DNA from: JAGPCK01 sp964535575
GTDB taxonomy: Bacteria; Bacteroidota; Bacteroidia; UKL13-3
Assembly (NCBI GenBank): GCA_964535575.1
Contig: CAZHTC010000001.1
Location: 186,001-250,000 of the forward strand
Length of the DNA stretch: 64,000 nt
Direction: 5' to 3'
The notes beneath the pieces are model-generated. The model was given only the letters and a program-made list of their open reading frames with translations, was not told the DNA's origin and ran no database searches. Position 1 is the first letter of the stretch. Each line of letters opens with the position of its first letter. A program made the position numbers and the translations under genes. This document shows, in pieces, positions 9,251 through 18,481 of the stretch.

Positions 9251-10960
9251 TTAAACCGGCTTATTCAGTTTACTATGACGATACCCGTAAAGAAAATAGA
9301 CAATTAAGCCTATAAGTAACCAAATAATAAAAGCCGCCCAATTGGTAAAATTTAACTGGGTCATCAGGTAAAAATTGCTCACCATACCTAAAACAGGAAT
9401 AACGGAATAACGGTATCTAAAGCTTAATACACTAAGCGTTACAAACATGACCCAGAAAATCCCCGTTGGCCAGTTTTCGCGTTCGTTTAAATGAAAAAAC
9501 ACATCGCTGGTATCGAAAACAATAAATACAAAAAGTGAAATTAAGCACAGCAATGGAATAAATAAACGGCCGTTATAATAAGGCACCCTGAATCCAACGT
9601 GATTTTCGTTGCGATGTGTTTCCATTTGAATAACGCCCGCGTTCACCAATACAAAAGCGAATAAAGTCCCTATACTCGAGAGGTCGGTTACTTCCTGCAA
9701 ATTCATAAATAAAGCCGGGATAGCCACCATTGCACCGGTAACCAAAGTAGAAAACGAAGGCGATTTAAACTTAGGATGAATTTTACTGAATCGTTTGGGC
9801 AAAAGTCCGTCACGACTCATGCTCATCCAAATGCGCGGCTGCCCGTTTTGAAAAACAAGTAGCACACTTGCCATTGCAATCACCGCACTTACGGCCACTA
9901 ATCCGCTCATCCAGTCTACATGAATTAAACTAAATGCATGTGCCAGCGGATCGCCTACACCCAGTTCTTTATAATTTACCAGCCCGGTAAGGGTAAGTGC
10001 AATGAGAATATATAAAACCGTGCAGATGATTAAAGAGGCAATCATGGCTTTGGGCAAATCCCGCTTAGGGTTTTTGCATTCCTCGGCTGTGGTGGCCAAT
10101 GCATCAAAACCGATATAGGCAAAAAACACCGATGCCACTCCCTTCAGCACACCGGGCAATCCGTTTGGTGCAAACGGGCTCCAGTGATCAGGGTTTACAT
10201 AGAACGCTCCGACAATTATTACCAGAATGATTACAATAAGTTTGAGCCCAACAAAATAATTTCCTACCGTTTTAGTTTCGTGAACACCCCGATAAATTAA
10301 TGCGGTAATAGCAAACACAATGGCCAATGCCGGTAAATCGCAAATTATTTTTAATCCCCAAAACTCGGGTGCATTAACCCAGGCGGAATGCTTTGCGGTA
10401 ATATGTACATTGGTAAAATGCTCTAATAGTTCTTTTGTTTTCTCGGGAGTAGCTGCCAAAGCATTCTCTACCTCTAAGTACCCGCTTTTAGCCGAAAAAT
10501 AATCCATCGTAAAATACTCGGGAATATGCCAGCCCATTCCATCCATCAGCCCGGTAAAATAATCGCTCCAGCTAATGGCCACAACTATATTTCCGATAGC
10601 ATATTCTACAATAAGTGCCCACCCTATTATCCACGCTATAAGTTCGCCAAAAGATGCATAGGCATAGGTATAGGCACTTCCGGAAATTGGAATGCTGGAT
10701 GCAAACTCGGCATAACTCATTGCCGAGAATGAACAGGCAACAGCAATAAATGCAAAAAGCAAAATAACTGCAGGACCTCCGGAGGCACTGGCATTTCCAA
10801 TAGTGCTGAAAATACCAGCTCCGATAATTGCCGCAATTCCTAAGGAAGTTAAATCACGCAGGGAAAGGTTACGCTGAAGCGAATGCTCTCCCGTATCCGA
10901 CCCCTCGGCCAAAATGCGGTTGATATTTTTTCGCCTGAATAAACGACTCAATGGATGCAA
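9251..10960 (-). CDS. APC-family amino acid permease (cationic amino acid transporter type)
   Basis: This 569-residue polytopic membrane protein has about 13-14 hydrophobic segments. The APC signature GIAAIIGAGIFSTIGNASAS lies in TM1 (about residues 41-60) and a second hallmark, FFAYIGFDALATTAEECKNP, lies near the middle. The pattern and the C-terminal extension resemble eukaryotic CAT and bacterial YfnA transporters, so it probably imports amino acids with protons across the inner membrane. No ATG lies near the N-terminus; translation must start at TTG 10960 or TTG 10951. It follows the upstream gene by 6 bp, so the two are cotranscribed. Confidence 0.88.
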   Translation of the reverse strand: MHPLSRLFRRKNINRILAEGSDTGEHSLQRNLSLRDLTSLGIAAIIGAGIFSTIGNASASGGPAVILLFAFIAVACSFSAMSYAEFASSIPISGSAYTYAYASFGELIAWIIGWALIVEYAIGNIVVAISWSDYFTGLMDGMGWHIPEYFTMDYFSAKSGYLEVENALAATPEKTKELLEHFTNVHITAKHSAWVNAPEFWGLKIICDLPALAIVFAITALIYRGVHETKTVGNYFVGLKLIVIILVIIVGAFYVNPDHWSPFAPNGLPGVLKGVASVFFAYIGFDALATTAEECKNPKRDLPKAMIASLIICTVLYILIALTLTGLVNYKELGVGDPLAHAFSLIHVDWMSGLVAVSAVIAMASVLLVFQNGQPRIWMSMSRDGLLPKRFSKIHPKFKSPSFSTLVTGAMVAIPALFMNLQEVTDLSSIGTLFAFVLVNAGVIQMETHRNENHVGFRVPYYNGRLFIPLLCLISLFVFIVFDTSDVFFHLNERENWPTGIFWVMFVTLSVLSFRYRYSVIPVLGMVSNFYLMTQLNFTNWAAFIIWLLIGLIVYFLYGYRHSKLNKPV

Positions 10961-10966
10961 TTAGGA

Positions 10967-11749
10967 TTAAATGGAGGTAGTATATCTTCTTCTTACTAAC
11001 TGTTCCAGTTCTTTGGCTAAATCCAAATCCGCTTTCCAGTTATATCTGGTTCTAAGCATATGCAAGGTGTTTAGGGCGTCCTGTAAATTATCGGCTGTAT
11101 TCAACTGGTCGAGTGCTTTATTATAATCCTCACTCTCCTGATTGAACAGACCTATGATATAGGCAACTTTTTTATTGAGGGTAATATGTGATTTTATATT
11201 ATCAATGGGCGTAATCTGCATTTTATCCGCAAGTGTTTTCTGTTCCTGAGTGATACGGTCAATTAGTTTTTCTTCATCGGCCTTTTCACTTGTTAACAGT
11301 TCAATTACACTCTGAGGAGTTGTTGTTTTAGGTGACTCTTCCATGGACAAAATCACCTGTTCTTCTTCCGGTTCCACCACAGATATCGTTTCAGAGATTT
11401 CAATTTCTTCAGTTACAGAACCGCTGGAAGAAAAAAGATTTAACGCTTCAATTACTTCTTCTTCCTTTTCGGGTTCACGTGGCAAAGTAGATTCACTCAT
11501 TTCAACAGGGATGTCATTTATTACCGGAACAATCAACTCCTGCTCCACAATCACATCAGCAACGGGTTCATTTTGCTTTTTGAGGGGCATCACCTCCTTG
11601 CTTGGCGTAGTAACCTGATTTACGATCGCATCATACATTTGCAATAAATAACTCCGCAAAAGGTCCTGTTCAAGCATGGTAAGAACAGGCTGTGCGGTAA
11701 GGGTCGCTATCTTTTGAGCAAGTTCCCTGAGTTGAATACTAGTTTCCAT
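10967..11749 (-). CDS. Conserved hypothetical protein with acidic linker
   Basis: This is a 260-residue soluble protein. A helical N-terminal segment (about 1-45) is followed by a low-complexity, Glu/Val-rich linker (about 60-165). A C-terminal helical domain (about 175-260) begins around DRITQEQKTLADKMQITPID and ends in a basic LVRRRY tail. It has no signal or membrane segment. I recognise it only as a Bacteroidota-type conserved protein. The acidic linker suggests two interaction modules joined by a flexible tether. It is the first gene of a unit with the permease, though a functional link is unproven. Confidence 0.75.
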   Translation of the reverse strand: METSIQLRELAQKIATLTAQPVLTMLEQDLLRSYLLQMYDAIVNQVTTPSKEVMPLKKQNEPVADVIVEQELIVPVINDIPVEMSESTLPREPEKEEEVIEALNLFSSSGSVTEEIEISETISVVEPEEEQVILSMEESPKTTTPQSVIELLTSEKADEEKLIDRITQEQKTLADKMQITPIDNIKSHITLNKKVAYIIGLFNQESEDYNKALDQLNTADNLQDALNTLHMLRTRYNWKADLDLAKELEQLVRRRYTTSI

Positions 11750-11766
11750 AAACCATTTTGTCTAAA

Positions 11767-11774
11767 CAAAAATA
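11767..11774 (-). promoter_or_regulatory. Putative promoter (-7 TATTTTTG) of the hypothetical protein-permease unit
   Basis: A perfect TAnnTTTG element lies 17 bp upstream of the start codon. A TTG lies 18 bp further upstream (11793-11795 on the minus strand), close to the 19-21 bp spacing of Bacteroidota promoters. Confidence 0.6.
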
Positions 11775-11860
11775 CCATTTATGCCTCTGGAACAACGGTT
11801 AACTTTTACACATTTCAATAGAGCTGTATAATTTGACTGATAAATCCTAATTTGCAACAC

Positions 11861-12451
11861 ATGTTTATTGAGCCGTCATACCATATAACCCATAAAAAGG
11901 GGTGGATTGAAGTAATTTGCGGGAGTATGTTTTCGGGGAAAACCGAAGAGCTGATTCGCAGATTAAAACGTGCCCGTATTGCTAATTTACGCGTAGAAAT
12001 TTTTAAACCGGCTACCGATACCCGTTATCACGAAGAAAATATTGTGTCGCATAATGCCAATTCCATCAAATCAACTCCGGTAGATTCTTCGCTGAAAATT
12101 TTATTAATGGCCAAAGAGGTCGATGTAATTGGGATTGACGAGGCACAGTTTTTTGATACGGAAATTGTGTATGTGTGCGAAACACTTGCCTCCCAGGGCA
12201 TACGGGTTATTGTGGCGGGCCTGGATATGGATTTTTTAGCGCAACCATTTGGACCAATGCCCGCACTGATGGCTATAGCCGAGTTTGTCACCAAGGTACA
12301 TGCTATTTGTGTGGTGTGTGGTGACCATGCCAATCACTCCTACCGGACTAGTGCCAATGAAAGCAAAATTTTGCTTGGAGAAAAAGATAGTTATGAACCC
12401 CGTTGCCGCAAGTGTTTTGCCGATGGGATGAAAAAACGAAATCAAAATTAA
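11861..12451 (+). CDS. tdk: Thymidine kinase
   Basis: This 196-residue type II thymidine kinase phosphorylates thymidine with ATP in pyrimidine salvage. Visible are the P-loop GSMFSGKT (about residues 22-29), the Walker B-like DEAQFF (about 91-96), the lasso region, and a zinc site made by CVVC and CRKC near the C-terminus. I place the start at ATG 11861 (MFIEPSYH); an in-frame TTG nine bases earlier is less likely. The stop overlaps the stop of the convergent gene (TTAA at 12448-12451). Confidence 0.95.
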   Translation: MFIEPSYHITHKKGWIEVICGSMFSGKTEELIRRLKRARIANLRVEIFKPATDTRYHEENIVSHNANSIKSTPVDSSLKILLMAKEVDVIGIDEAQFFDTEIVYVCETLASQGIRVIVAGLDMDFLAQPFGPMPALMAIAEFVTKVHAICVVCGDHANHSYRTSANESKILLGEKDSYEPRCRKCFADGMKKRNQN

Positions 12452-15400
12452 AAGTCGGTGCTCAGCGATACATAATACACCGGATCTTTACTTAACTGCA
12501 TATCTTCTATGCCCCAGGCCATGTCGCCACGTACATAATACCCAAACAATTTAAGGTGCAGCCCGGCTCCCACACCTCCTACCAGCGGTTGCCTGATATT
12601 AATAATGGTTGCTGTAATAGGATAGCGGCTCACTACCCGCTTATTAAAGGTATTATCATCGGCATTGGGCGATTTGCCCGACCATGCGGTTCCCAGGTCA
12701 CAAAAGGGAACAATCATAAAATTTTTCAGAAAATCACTTTTCATCGGACGATTGGTGATATAGGCAAACAATGGAAGACGCAGTTCGTTATTCATCACTA
12801 CAAATGAACTTCCATTGCGTATATTTTGAGTAAATCCCCTGAGATTTGTGGCCAAAGACTGGTACACGTAATTTTTGGTGGCATCGACCAAAATGTCTTT
12901 GTTGTATCGCGGACTGATCCAGTTATCTACTCCTCCTAAGAAATAAACTACCCGAGCACTTCCAAATGAAGTGTTGGCACTAAAACGGGTGGCTAAAACC
13001 AATTGCCGGTGAATTTTTAAATAATTACGAATATCAATACCTGCTGCGGCTAAGGTGGTATTTTCTCTTTTTACATCTTTGTAGGTTTCAACAAAAACTT
13101 TATACCGGAGTCCGTTTAGCAGGTTTAATCCTTTATTTACTGTGTTGTCGTAAATATATTCCAGTTTTCCTCCAGCCCAGTTTCGCTCTATAGAAGGACG
13201 GCCTGCATTAAAAGCATCTGACGAAAGAATATTTGTTATATCCTGTCGCCCGAAAACGTGAAACCTCAGGCAACTTCGCTCGGTAAACACATACTTTTGA
13301 ATAAAACGCACTTCATTCACTAGGGTACGCTGGTAGTCAAAATCAGATTGCACAAATCGCGAAGAACGGAAATACTGAATTCTTTTATCAACCCGTCTTT
13401 TGTTATTTTCGTAAGCCAGAAAAACATCGGTACCACGCAGATCAACCGATAGCCTGAAACCGCCAACAATCCGTTTGTCGTTAAACATATCGTTAATTCC
13501 CAACTTAAACATCCCGTTAAAACCCGGATTAAAAAATTGAATTGACCCGGGGGTATACGGTTGGTAATAGGTATTGATTACGGTATTATCAAGTTGCGTC
13601 ACAAAATAATCTGGTAAAAAAACCGAGCGGTAGGTGCGTGGTGGCGGAAGACGGAGTTGTTTTTCTTTACTTATATTTTTTATTACCGGTTGCTCTGCGA
13701 GTATCTGATCTATATTGAAGTTCTCCCGATTGGTAAATTCGTTGAGAAAACGATACTTCATACTGTCGGCAGGCTGCTTTTGTAATGAATCCTGTGAATG
13801 CACTTTTGGCAACTGTAAAGACTCATTATCCGTGCTCCGTTGTGCCAGCGTATCCCTTACCCACAGCGATGGCACAGGAAAAGCACCACCTCTCTTAAAG
13901 GGCTTGATCTGAAACGATTTTTTATTTCGCCAGTTGGTATAATAAGTAGCAATATCCTTTGTTTGTTCAGGAATATCGGTAAAGTTCGGAGTTTTATAAA
14001 TGCGCAATGAATTCTCGTTGTAAACCAACTCTACAGAAAATGCAGCAGGTACACAGGCATCATGCGCCAAAACACTCCGGTAATAATTGGTTAGGGGATA
14101 GGTGTATGTTTTATTCCGGTAGTGCATTAAGGTATCTACCCTTTCGGTAAGCGAATCAATGGCATGAATTTTACCTCTTACCGAAAATGGTGTAGTTACC
14201 TCAATAAGGGTATCTAAAAACAGTGTGTCATGTTGCCGAAGAGAGGTATCTTTTGACATGATCCTTAGTTCGACAAAATCAAAAACAGGTTCAACTTTTA
14301 CTGCATACCTATTTACCACACCGTTGTAGTCGGTGAGGTAACTGTAATAGCCGGCACTGTATGGTATGGGAGCCGACTCGTTTACATAAGGTGTATTGGT
14401 AACCCGGTGCAGCAGGTCGTCTTCTTGTTCCAAATCATAAATGAAAATGTCGTAATTATTTTCTTTGGTCAATACTCCATCTGCAAGGGCGCTTAACGTA
14501 TCGGAAATTCTGTTGGATGCAAAAATAATTCGTTTGCCTTCATCAATATAATGCGCTTCTTTATCATCGTAAAAATCATTAGACAGTTGTCGTTCCCTTT
14601 GCGATTTTATATCCAGCAAATACAAATCGGATTGTCCTTTACGTGTTCCTGTAAGCAATATCATGTTTCCGCTCGGGTTAAATTCAAACCCGGTTACTTT
14701 ATCCAGTTTTTGTAACCTGAACCTTTCCTTTTTCCCCGTCTCCAGATTAATAGTGAGAAAATAACTTGCTCCTTTACGTTCATAAAAACATCCGATTGAT
14801 TTTCCGTTTGGATGCCACCCTATCAAAGGAAAAGATTTATCCTGAGTCATATTCCGGTATTTAAATCCTCCCCGATATACTTTTTCTCTTTGTTTGTTGT
14901 ACAGGTCAATCGTGTAAATTTTATACACCCCATGATCGTTGGTGGTAAGAAGTAATTTATTGCCCATAGGGCTTAAACTCACCTGAGGAAGCAAGGTTCT
15001 CCTCATTTTTTTACTTAGTTTAATTTCTTCGGCAGGGAGTGTTTTCCCCTGATCATCCTTTTCATAAATATGATTATAAAAAATTTCCCAGTTATCGGTA
15101 AGCTCATGCATGCGCATACCAAGTACATAATAGAAAGAAGACTCTATGTTTCGGGTAACTCGGGTAATGTAAAGTAAATTAGAGACAATGCGTTCATCAT
15201 TACTTTCAATCAAAAATTTCCAGATGGATTTACCTGCAAAAACAGCTTCATCTTCCGTTAGGGTGCTAAACTTTCTGAACCTTCGGGTTTTTAGGGCATC
15301 CTTCATCCTGCTGTCATCAGCCACTGTCCATCCTTCGGCCAGGTAATTAATTAGCCCATTGATGTACCATTCGGGCAAAGTAAGCAGGGCAGCATTTTGA

Positions 15401-15954
15401 AGCCTGTCGGTTAAGGTTCCGCCATACAGCATTTCGTTGGCAATTATTTCGGCCAAACCGGCCCGTATTTGCTGGGTAAAATGTTCGTGATCTCCGTCAA
15501 AAGTTAAAATAACTTTAGTATCGTACACGCGGGTTACTCCGCCTGTATTTATCTGCACCTCGGTCATTCCTATATTACTCTGCCTGAAATCAGACTGGGT
15601 GGTGTAAATTACAAATTCAATGCGCCCGGAAATGCGGTAATCCATTACCTTTTCCATGGCTTTTAAATGTTTTTCGGCCACCTTCATGGCATAAACAGCA
15701 AGTTCTTTTCCGCCAGTATAAAAGTACGCATCAAAGTTTTCGTTTCGGTAAAACTGCCAGTCAAATTTTTCAAACTGTACCCTATTCTGACCAAAGTCAG
15801 TGTACATACCCTGAGCCGCTGCCTGTTGGTAGAAAGAAAACAGGAGTAGCAGGAAACAGAAAATTTTCCTTAAAAACAGGAATATGTTATTGTTTAAAAA
15901 AAGCACGTTCTTCGCAAAGTTATTCTTTAGCTTATTAATTTTCAGAAAAAACAT
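12448..15954 (-). CDS. Large exported protein: degenerate peptidase-MA-like domain, beta-propeller and outer-membrane barrel
   Basis: This 1168-residue envelope protein has a signal peptide ending in QQAAAQ (about 41-47). Residues about 60-300 resemble peptidase-MA/gluzincin-like domains (HLKAMEKVMDYRI, LPEWYINGLINYLAEG), but the zinc site is lost: the HExxH position reads AEIIAN. Residues about 320-570 form TolB/PD40-like propeller blades (SLSPMGNKLLLTTND, GWHPNGKSIGC, FASNR). The C-terminal third (about 800-1168) is a barrel ending in YYVSLSTDF. The ATG at 15954 overlaps the divergent gene's ATG; an in-frame GTG at 15906 gives a more standard signal peptide. Its role is unknown, perhaps surface scaffolding. 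Confidence 0.75.
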   Translation of the reverse strand: MFFLKINKLKNNFAKNVLFLNNNIFLFLRKIFCFLLLLFSFYQQAAAQGMYTDFGQNRVQFEKFDWQFYRNENFDAYFYTGGKELAVYAMKVAEKHLKAMEKVMDYRISGRIEFVIYTTQSDFRQSNIGMTEVQINTGGVTRVYDTKVILTFDGDHEHFTQQIRAGLAEIIANEMLYGGTLTDRLQNAALLTLPEWYINGLINYLAEGWTVADDSRMKDALKTRRFRKFSTLTEDEAVFAGKSIWKFLIESNDERIVSNLLYITRVTRNIESSFYYVLGMRMHELTDNWEIFYNHIYEKDDQGKTLPAEEIKLSKKMRRTLLPQVSLSPMGNKLLLTTNDHGVYKIYTIDLYNKQREKVYRGGFKYRNMTQDKSFPLIGWHPNGKSIGCFYERKGASYFLTINLETGKKERFRLQKLDKVTGFEFNPSGNMILLTGTRKGQSDLYLLDIKSQRERQLSNDFYDDKEAHYIDEGKRIIFASNRISDTLSALADGVLTKENNYDIFIYDLEQEDDLLHRVTNTPYVNESAPIPYSAGYYSYLTDYNGVVNRYAVKVEPVFDFVELRIMSKDTSLRQHDTLFLDTLIEVTTPFSVRGKIHAIDSLTERVDTLMHYRNKTYTYPLTNYYRSVLAHDACVPAAFSVELVYNENSLRIYKTPNFTDIPEQTKDIATYYTNWRNKKSFQIKPFKRGGAFPVPSLWVRDTLAQRSTDNESLQLPKVHSQDSLQKQPADSMKYRFLNEFTNRENFNIDQILAEQPVIKNISKEKQLRLPPPRTYRSVFLPDYFVTQLDNTVINTYYQPYTPGSIQFFNPGFNGMFKLGINDMFNDKRIVGGFRLSVDLRGTDVFLAYENNKRRVDKRIQYFRSSRFVQSDFDYQRTLVNEVRFIQKYVFTERSCLRFHVFGRQDITNILSSDAFNAGRPSIERNWAGGKLEYIYDNTVNKGLNLLNGLRYKVFVETYKDVKRENTTLAAAGIDIRNYLKIHRQLVLATRFSANTSFGSARVVYFLGGVDNWISPRYNKDILVDATKNYVYQSLATNLRGFTQNIRNGSSFVVMNNELRLPLFAYITNRPMKSDFLKNFMIVPFCDLGTAWSGKSPNADDNTFNKRVVSRYPITATIINIRQPLVGGVGAGLHLKLFGYYVRGDMAWGIEDMQLSKDPVYYVSLSTDF

Positions 15955-16591
15955 GATAAGAGTTAGTACTTTTACATTTAATGACTTTGCTGAGAATACC
16001 TACGTACTGCATGACGAAACCGGAGAATGTGTAATTATTGACCCAGGCTGCCAAAAATCGACCGAACAAAAGGAACTCACTACCTTCATTGACAGCAGAA
16101 AACTGAAACCGGTTGCATTGATCAATACGCATTGCCATATTGACCATATTTTGGGAAACGGATTTGTGGCCGATAAATATAAACTTCCCCTCCACCTGCA
16201 TGAAGACGAATTAATTACCATGCGCGAAGCAGCCAGCTGGGCCAGTCTTTTTGAAATGAATATAAATGAAGCCCCCGAGCGCAAAATTTTTATTTCAGAA
16301 GGAGATATTATCCAGTTTGGCAATTCACTTCTGGAAACTTTTCTCACCCCGGGTCATTCACGGGCCAGTCTCAGCTTCTATAGTAAAGCCGACAAACTCG
16401 TAGTTTCGGGCGATGTGCTTTTTAACGGAAGTATTGGCCGGACCGATTTGCCAGGCGGAGATTATGATACACTTATTTTCTCGATTAAAAATAAACTATT
16501 CAGCCTTAGTGATGACTACGTAGTTTACCCCGGGCACGGACCAAATACAACCATTGGATATGAAAAATTAAGTAACCCGTTTTTAGCCTGA
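15953..16591 (+). CDS. Metallo-beta-lactamase-fold hydrolase (glyoxalase II-like)
   Basis: This 212-residue protein starts at ATG 15953 (MIRVSTFTFNDFAENTYVL). The binuclear zinc motif THCHIDH lies at about residues 57-63, followed by TPGHSRASLSFY (His ligand, about 130), GDVLFNGSIGRTDLPGGD (bridging Asp, about 149) and YPGHGPNT (last His ligand, about 194). This matches the compact glyoxalase II-type or persulfide dioxygenase-like branch of the family; which substrate it uses cannot be told. The start codon overlaps that of the divergent gene (CATG), so its promoter lies inside that gene's 5' end. Its stop overlaps the next start (TGATG). Confidence 0.88.
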   Translation: MIRVSTFTFNDFAENTYVLHDETGECVIIDPGCQKSTEQKELTTFIDSRKLKPVALINTHCHIDHILGNGFVADKYKLPLHLHEDELITMREAASWASLFEMNINEAPERKIFISEGDIIQFGNSLLETFLTPGHSRASLSFYSKADKLVVSGDVLFNGSIGRTDLPGGDYDTLIFSIKNKLFSLSDDYVVYPGHGPNTTIGYEKLSNPFLA

Positions 16592-16728
16592 TGGAACAAA
16601 CCGGGATTCAAAACTTTCTGATTCTGGTTCTGGTAGCCACTGCTTTTGCCTTTTTACTCTGGCAACTGGTGCGTCCGTGGAAGAAAAAAAATTCTGAAAA
16701 GGATAAGGATTGCGATAAATGCGAATAA
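16591..16728 (+). CDS. 45-residue single-pass membrane protein with C-terminal CxxC
   Basis: A small gene begins in the TGATG overlap with the hydrolase stop. It encodes an N-terminal transmembrane helix (about residues 9-27, LILVLVATAFAFLLW), then LVRPWKKKNSEKDKD and a final CDKCE. The positive-inside rule places the C-terminus in the cytosol. It resembles, in size and plan, the FeoB-associated Cys-rich membrane proteins, but no feo genes are nearby, so the name is not applied. Overlapping start and stop codons and a good hydrophobic profile support a real gene. The CxxC could bind a metal. Confidence 0.65.
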   Translation: MEQTGIQNFLILVLVATAFAFLLWQLVRPWKKKNSEKDKDCDKCE

Positions 16729-16732
16729 GTCT

Positions 16733-17209
16733 TTACTTATACAAAAGCACCGAAGCATAAGCCGCCAATCCCTCTTCTCTGCCAATATAACCCAGTTTTT
16801 CGTTAGTGGTAGCTTTTATGGAAACTGCATCTTCGGCTATTTCACAAATTGCAGCAAGCACCTTTACCATTGCCGGGATATGAGGATTTACTTTTGGTTG
16901 CTCCAGGCAAATAGTAGAATCAATATTGCTTATTTTATAACCTTCTCCGGTTATTTTAACAATCACCTCTTTCAATAATAATTTACTGTCAATTCCCTTG
17001 TATTTAGGGTCGGTATTCGGAAAATGAAAACCTATATCGCGCATGGCTGCTGCACCCAGTATGGCATCACAAATAGCGTGAATCAATACATCGGCATCCG
17101 AATGCCCTACAGCGCCTTTTTCGGCATCAAGTTTTACCCCACCCAAAAAAAGAGGGTAACCCTGCGACAACTGATGCACATCAAACCCGAAACCTATCCG
17201 GATATTCAT
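16733..17209 (-). CDS. ispF: 2-C-methyl-D-erythritol 2,4-cyclodiphosphate synthase
   Basis: This 158-residue IspF converts CDP-ME 2-phosphate to MEcPP in the non-mevalonate isoprenoid pathway. The metal site is visible: Asp and His in GFGFDVHQL (residues 8 and 10) and His in AVGHSDADVL (about 35), followed by LGAAAMRDIGFHFPNTD. The late motif KATTNEKLGYIGREEGLA (about 131-148) is also typical. Full length, trimeric cytosolic enzyme. Its ATG shares a base with the porV stop (TAATG), so the two are translationally coupled although functionally unrelated. Confidence 0.97.
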   Translation of the reverse strand: MNIRIGFGFDVHQLSQGYPLFLGGVKLDAEKGAVGHSDADVLIHAICDAILGAAAMRDIGFHFPNTDPKYKGIDSKLLLKEVIVKITGEGYKISNIDSTICLEQPKVNPHIPAMVKVLAAICEIAEDAVSIKATTNEKLGYIGREEGLAAYASVLLYK

Positions 17210-18447
17210 TATTTTGCATCAGGAGTGGGCTGTTGCGATTTGAACGCATCAATATCGAATATCATCGTGAATCGCAGCGTATTCTCCAAAGGGTTGCGTT
17301 GCTGAAACGGAACAAGGTAGGCTACATCCAATCCAAATACTTTATAGCGTAATCCGGCCCCAAAAGTCATGTATTTACGATTGCCTTTGTAAGGAGATTC
17401 ATGAAAATAACCTGCACGCAATGCAAATTGTTTATCATACCAGTATTCCATTCCTGCCGAATAGTGCACTTCGCGCAATTCTTCTTTCAAACCTCCCGGA
17501 GCATCATAAAACGACTGCATCATCCCTTTAAGGATGGGTTGGTCGGGTACTTTTCCTCTGTCAATAACAGGAATTCCGTTCACCAAACTATCCCCATTTC
17601 CGGCCGCATTTTTTAAATAATATGGATTTGTAGGAACTAGAAGCTTATTTAAATCAATCCCGAATGAAATGGTATTATATTCATCAATTTCATAGGTACC
17701 AAAAGTTCCCAAACGTAAATTAATCGGAATAAAATCCCTGTTTTCGGCAGTGGTGTAAGTAATTTTAGAACCAATATTGGTAATGGCTGCACCAATGGCA
17801 TAGTTTACCTTTTTACCCTCTACTTTAAATTTGTTGCGGTAGTACATAGTAATATCACCGGCTCCGGCTATACCGGCCTTAGCCTGAATTCCGCTGGAGA
17901 GAACTGCATTAGGTGCGAGATTCGAATAAATAAAACGGAAGGCAACTCCCATCGATAGTTTATCGGAAAGTTGGGTAGCATAGGCCCCGTCAAGCGCCCA
18001 TTCATTTGGAGTGGCACTTCCGGTACTATTTCCAAAATTATCGGTAAACTGAATATTCCCTAATGAGAAATACCGTAATGAGCCAGCAAATGCCGATCTC
18101 TTACCAATTTTAGAATATGCTGAAATATAGGAAAGAGAAACATCGGGAACCAATTGGCGCAACCACGGGGTATACGAAAGGGACACTCCTGCTTTACGCT
18201 CAATAAAAGCCAGCTTGGCCGAGTTCCAGTGGATGGAATTTACGTCAGGAGATGTGGCAACGCCAATATCGCCCATTCCCGCATGGCGTGCATCGGGGGT
18301 AATAGTGAGAAAAGGCACCGCAGTGGTTATCACATTCTGCTGACCCGCTAATTGGGATTTATTAGTTATCTGAGCCAACGATTCTATCGTGGCAAGGGCA
18401 CCTGCTGTGGCAAATACTGCTGAAATGAAAACTTTTTTAAACATCAT
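17209..18447 (-). CDS. porV: Type IX secretion outer-membrane protein PorV (LptO)
   Basis: This 412-residue outer-membrane beta-barrel of the FadL-like fold has a signal peptide (about 1-27, ending SLAQ). The PorV-typical stretch FLTITPDARHAGMGDIG then SIHWNSAKLAF follows at about 47-83. PorV shuttles type IX cargo to the PorU sortase at the cell surface. Its gene lies directly downstream of porU, with 34 bp between, and has its own -7 element. Two ATG codons (18447, 18444) are possible starts; a TTG precedes them. The assignment over PorQ rests on these motifs and on the porU neighbour. Confidence 0.92.
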   Translation of the reverse strand: MMFKKVFISAVFATAGALATIESLAQITNKSQLAGQQNVITTAVPFLTITPDARHAGMGDIGVATSPDVNSIHWNSAKLAFIERKAGVSLSYTPWLRQLVPDVSLSYISAYSKIGKRSAFAGSLRYFSLGNIQFTDNFGNSTGSATPNEWALDGAYATQLSDKLSMGVAFRFIYSNLAPNAVLSSGIQAKAGIAGAGDITMYYRNKFKVEGKKVNYAIGAAITNIGSKITYTTAENRDFIPINLRLGTFGTYEIDEYNTISFGIDLNKLLVPTNPYYLKNAAGNGDSLVNGIPVIDRGKVPDQPILKGMMQSFYDAPGGLKEELREVHYSAGMEYWYDKQFALRAGYFHESPYKGNRKYMTFGAGLRYKVFGLDVAYLVPFQQRNPLENTLRFTMIFDIDAFKSQQPTPDAK

Positions 18448-18461
18448 CAAATTTTATCAGG

Positions 18462-18469
18462 CAAATTTA
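18462..18469 (-). promoter_or_regulatory. Putative -7 element (TAAATTTG) of porV
   Basis: A perfect TAnnTTTG in the 34-bp porU-porV gap, 14 bp before the ATG, suggests porV can be transcribed without porU. Confidence 0.5.
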
Positions 18470-18481
18470 TAAATATTCTAT

